DNA of 7,405 nt, from assembly GCA_002779055.1 (NCBI GenBank), contig PEXM01000069.1:1-7405 (forward strand), read 5' to 3'. The translations under genes were made by a program, and so were the position numbers. This stretch comes from Elusimicrobia bacterium CG08_land_8_20_14_0_20_44_26. Its GTDB lineage: Bacteria > CG03. The notes below the pieces were generated by a model. That model saw only the letters and a list, made by a program, of their open reading frames with translations. It had not been told where the DNA came from and ran no database searches. Positions within the stretch are counted from its first letter, which is position 1; each line of letters begins with the position of its first letter. This document shows positions 6,225 through 7,405 of the stretch, one piece after another.

Positions 6225-7405
6225 TTATTTTTCAACCAGAATGTCTTCTTCTATTTTTTGTGAAATTGTATCAAGCGCTTCCTTAACAGATTTCTTTCCT
6301 GCGAGAGCCGCATACAAATACGGGTTTACAACGTTTGATAACTCCGAATAGGATATAACCTTGGGGCGCGCAATTGCCGTTTTCATCTGTTCAAAAAAAA
6401 TTTTTATTTCCGGCTGCTTTGAAAAATCAATATAATTTTCCGCTTTAATATTAACCGGTATCTGCGCCAGATCCGTCGCCCACTTTGCCTGAACGCGAGG
6501 CGATGTCAGATATTTCAAAAACTTAAAACATATTTCAGGATTCTTGGCTTTGCGCAGAACGACCATATCGGTGCCTCCGACATTCGTAGAGGACCCCGCA
6601 GGCCCTCTCGGAATCAGAGCAATGCCGAAATCAAGACCGGCATCTTTGAATCTCTTTATATTCCAGGGACCCATAAGCACCATTGCATACATTTCATTTA
6701 TAAAACCCGTATCCGGAGGTATTGCGCCGCTCTGCCAGGCGCCGGCTTCAACCTTATGTTTTTTGTAAAGGTCAACCTTCAACTGAAGAGCCGCACATCC
6801 GGCCTGCGAATTGAGCAGGCATTTCTTCCCGTCGTCCGACAGAAACTTGACGCCGAAAGTGTTAAAAAACGGAAATGTCCACCACAAGTCATTGTCCATC
6901 GCAAAACCGTACTGATCTATTTTTCCGTCGCCGTCTTTATCTTTTGTCAGCCGTTTTGCCGTCTCAATAAACTCATCCCAGGAGCGCGGCGGTTTCTTGG
7001 TATCCAGACCGGCTTCCCTGAACATCTTTCTGTTGTAAAAAAGAGCCGCTCCTGTCGTCTGGTCAGGCAGACCGTAAATTTTCTTTTTCCCGTTTTCTAC
7101 GAAGATGTTTGAATTTATCGCCGCCTGAACATAGTCATCCGTGTTTATTTCCCCGAATTGAGAAAGTTCAAGAACCGAATTGGATATCACGAGCCTCGGC
7201 AGAAAAGCCACATCCACTCTGGCTATGTCAGGAGCGGTGTTCGTTATCATTGATGTCATCAGTTTTGATTCGTGGCCGTTCCACGGCACACGCTGTACTT
7301 TTATATCTATGCCCGGATTCTCTTTTTCAAATTCCAGGGCTATCTTTTCAATTTCATCGTGCTCTTCGTTGTTATATGTCTCCCAGAGAACAACTTCTTT
7401 TATGC
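6225..7405 (-). CDS. Sugar ABC transporter extracellular solute-binding protein (family 1, MalE/UgpB-like), N-terminus outside the window
   Basis: The minus-strand frame is open from the window edge to TAA at 6227-6225, giving 392 visible residues. The GTG at 7289 is internal: the 38 codons before it (EVVLWETY, then EIEKIALEFEKENPGIDIKV) are the normal first beta-alpha unit of a family-1 substrate-binding protein. Only the signal peptide and a few residues are missing. Further family marks, numbered from the first visible codon, are YGLPDQTTGAALFYNR (110-125), a calcium-loop-like DKDGDGKID (155-163), MVLMGPWNIKRFKDAG, and the C-terminal LKYLTSPRVQAKWA. It would deliver sugar, probably malto-oligosaccharides judging from the amylase next door, to an ABC permease outside the window. 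Its stop is 20 nt before the amylase start, and the end of the gene overlaps an inverted repeat that may couple the two translations. Confidence 0.93.
   Translation of the reverse strand, partial: IKEVVLWETYNNEEHDEIEKIALEFEKENPGIDIKVQRVPWNGHESKLMTSMITNTAPDIARVDVAFLPRLVISNSVLELSQFGEINTDDYVQAAINSNIFVENGKKKIYGLPDQTTGAALFYNRKMFREAGLDTKKPPRSWDEFIETAKRLTKDKDGDGKIDQYGFAMDNDLWWTFPFFNTFGVKFLSDDGKKCLLNSQAGCAALQLKVDLYKKHKVEAGAWQSGAIPPDTGFINEMYAMVLMGPWNIKRFKDAGLDFGIALIPRGPAGSSTNVGGTDMVVLRKAKNPEICFKFLKYLTSPRVQAKWATDLAQIPVNIKAENYIDFSKQPEIKIFFEQMKTAIARPKVISYSELSNVVNPYLYAALAGKKSVKEALDTISQKIEEDILVEK

Larger units (their letters stand above)
6091..6226 (-). repeat. 19-bp inverted repeat enclosing the amylase start (SD-masking stem and/or REP/MITE-like element)
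   Basis: The plus-strand arm 6091-6109 begins AATGGGGACGGAG and is repeated in inverted orientation at 6208-6226, with 18 of 19 positions matching and 98 bases between the arms. In the minus-strand transcript the 5' arm (6226-6208) begins inside the UAA stop of the binding-protein gene and contains the amylase Shine-Dalgarno GGAGG (6217-6213). The 3' arm falls in codons 33-38 of the amylase, near the end of its signal peptide. Pairing would bury the ribosome binding site. The GC-rich arms stand out from the AT-rich interior, as in REP-pair or MITE-like elements. No target-site duplication or transposase was identified here. Confidence 0.75.

Noticed and set aside
6449..6464. TTAACCGGTA inside the binding-protein gene as a further repressor operator
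   Set aside because: Only one arm resembles the operator half-site. The other arm does not match, and the site is deep in coding sequence.
1..7405. CRISPR array, tRNA or rRNA genes, or insertion-sequence transposase
   Set aside because: No regularly spaced direct repeats, no tRNA- or rRNA-like sequence and no transposase motifs were seen on either strand.

Overview
The window looks like bacterial chromosome of moderate-to-low GC, using the standard code with ATG, GTG and TTG starts. All convincing genes lie on the minus strand, so transcription runs from high to low coordinates. The mix of a family-1 sugar ABC binding protein, an exported GH13 amylase, a LacI-type repressor and multidomain GGDEF proteins suggests a heterotrophic bacterium that feeds on alpha-glucans. 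The taxon cannot be fixed from the sequence. The style resembles little-cultured Gram-negative lineages, which is an impression only.

In order of transcription: (1) 7405-6225, an extracellular sugar-binding protein whose N-terminus lies outside the window. (2) 6204-4090, a secreted or membrane-anchored GH13 alpha-amylase-like enzyme with a CBM48-type glucan-binding domain. (3) 4044-3724, a single-domain PilZ c-di-GMP receptor. (4) 3727-3626, a possible 33-residue single-membrane-segment protein, overlapping the PilZ stop as ATGA. (5) 3613-3302, a 103-residue helical protein that I do not recognise. (6) 3240-1906 and (7) 1909-641, two tandem membrane diguanylate cyclases of the same architecture (membrane helices, coiled coil, GAF-like domain, GGDEF), joined by an ATGA overlap. 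(8) After a 239-bp regulatory gap, 401-1 holds the N-terminal part of a LacI-family repressor that runs off the window.

The gaps from the binding protein to the second cyclase are short or negative, so this is probably one transcription unit. It would join alpha-glucan capture and cleavage to a c-di-GMP synthesis and sensing module. The 402-640 gap holds a strong sigma70-like promoter for the repressor gene. A 16-bp CG-centred palindrome overlaps its expected start site, and a second copy lies 147 bp upstream. This suggests autoregulation, perhaps with looping.

The most unusual structure is a 19-bp inverted repeat (one mismatch) with arms at 6091-6109 and 6208-6226. One arm covers the stop codon region of the binding-protein gene and the whole Shine-Dalgarno of the amylase gene. 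The other arm lies in the codons for the end of the amylase signal peptide. In mRNA the two would pair and bury the ribosome binding site. The structure may be a translational coupling switch, a REP/MITE-like insertion that now supplies the amylase start and signal peptide, or both.
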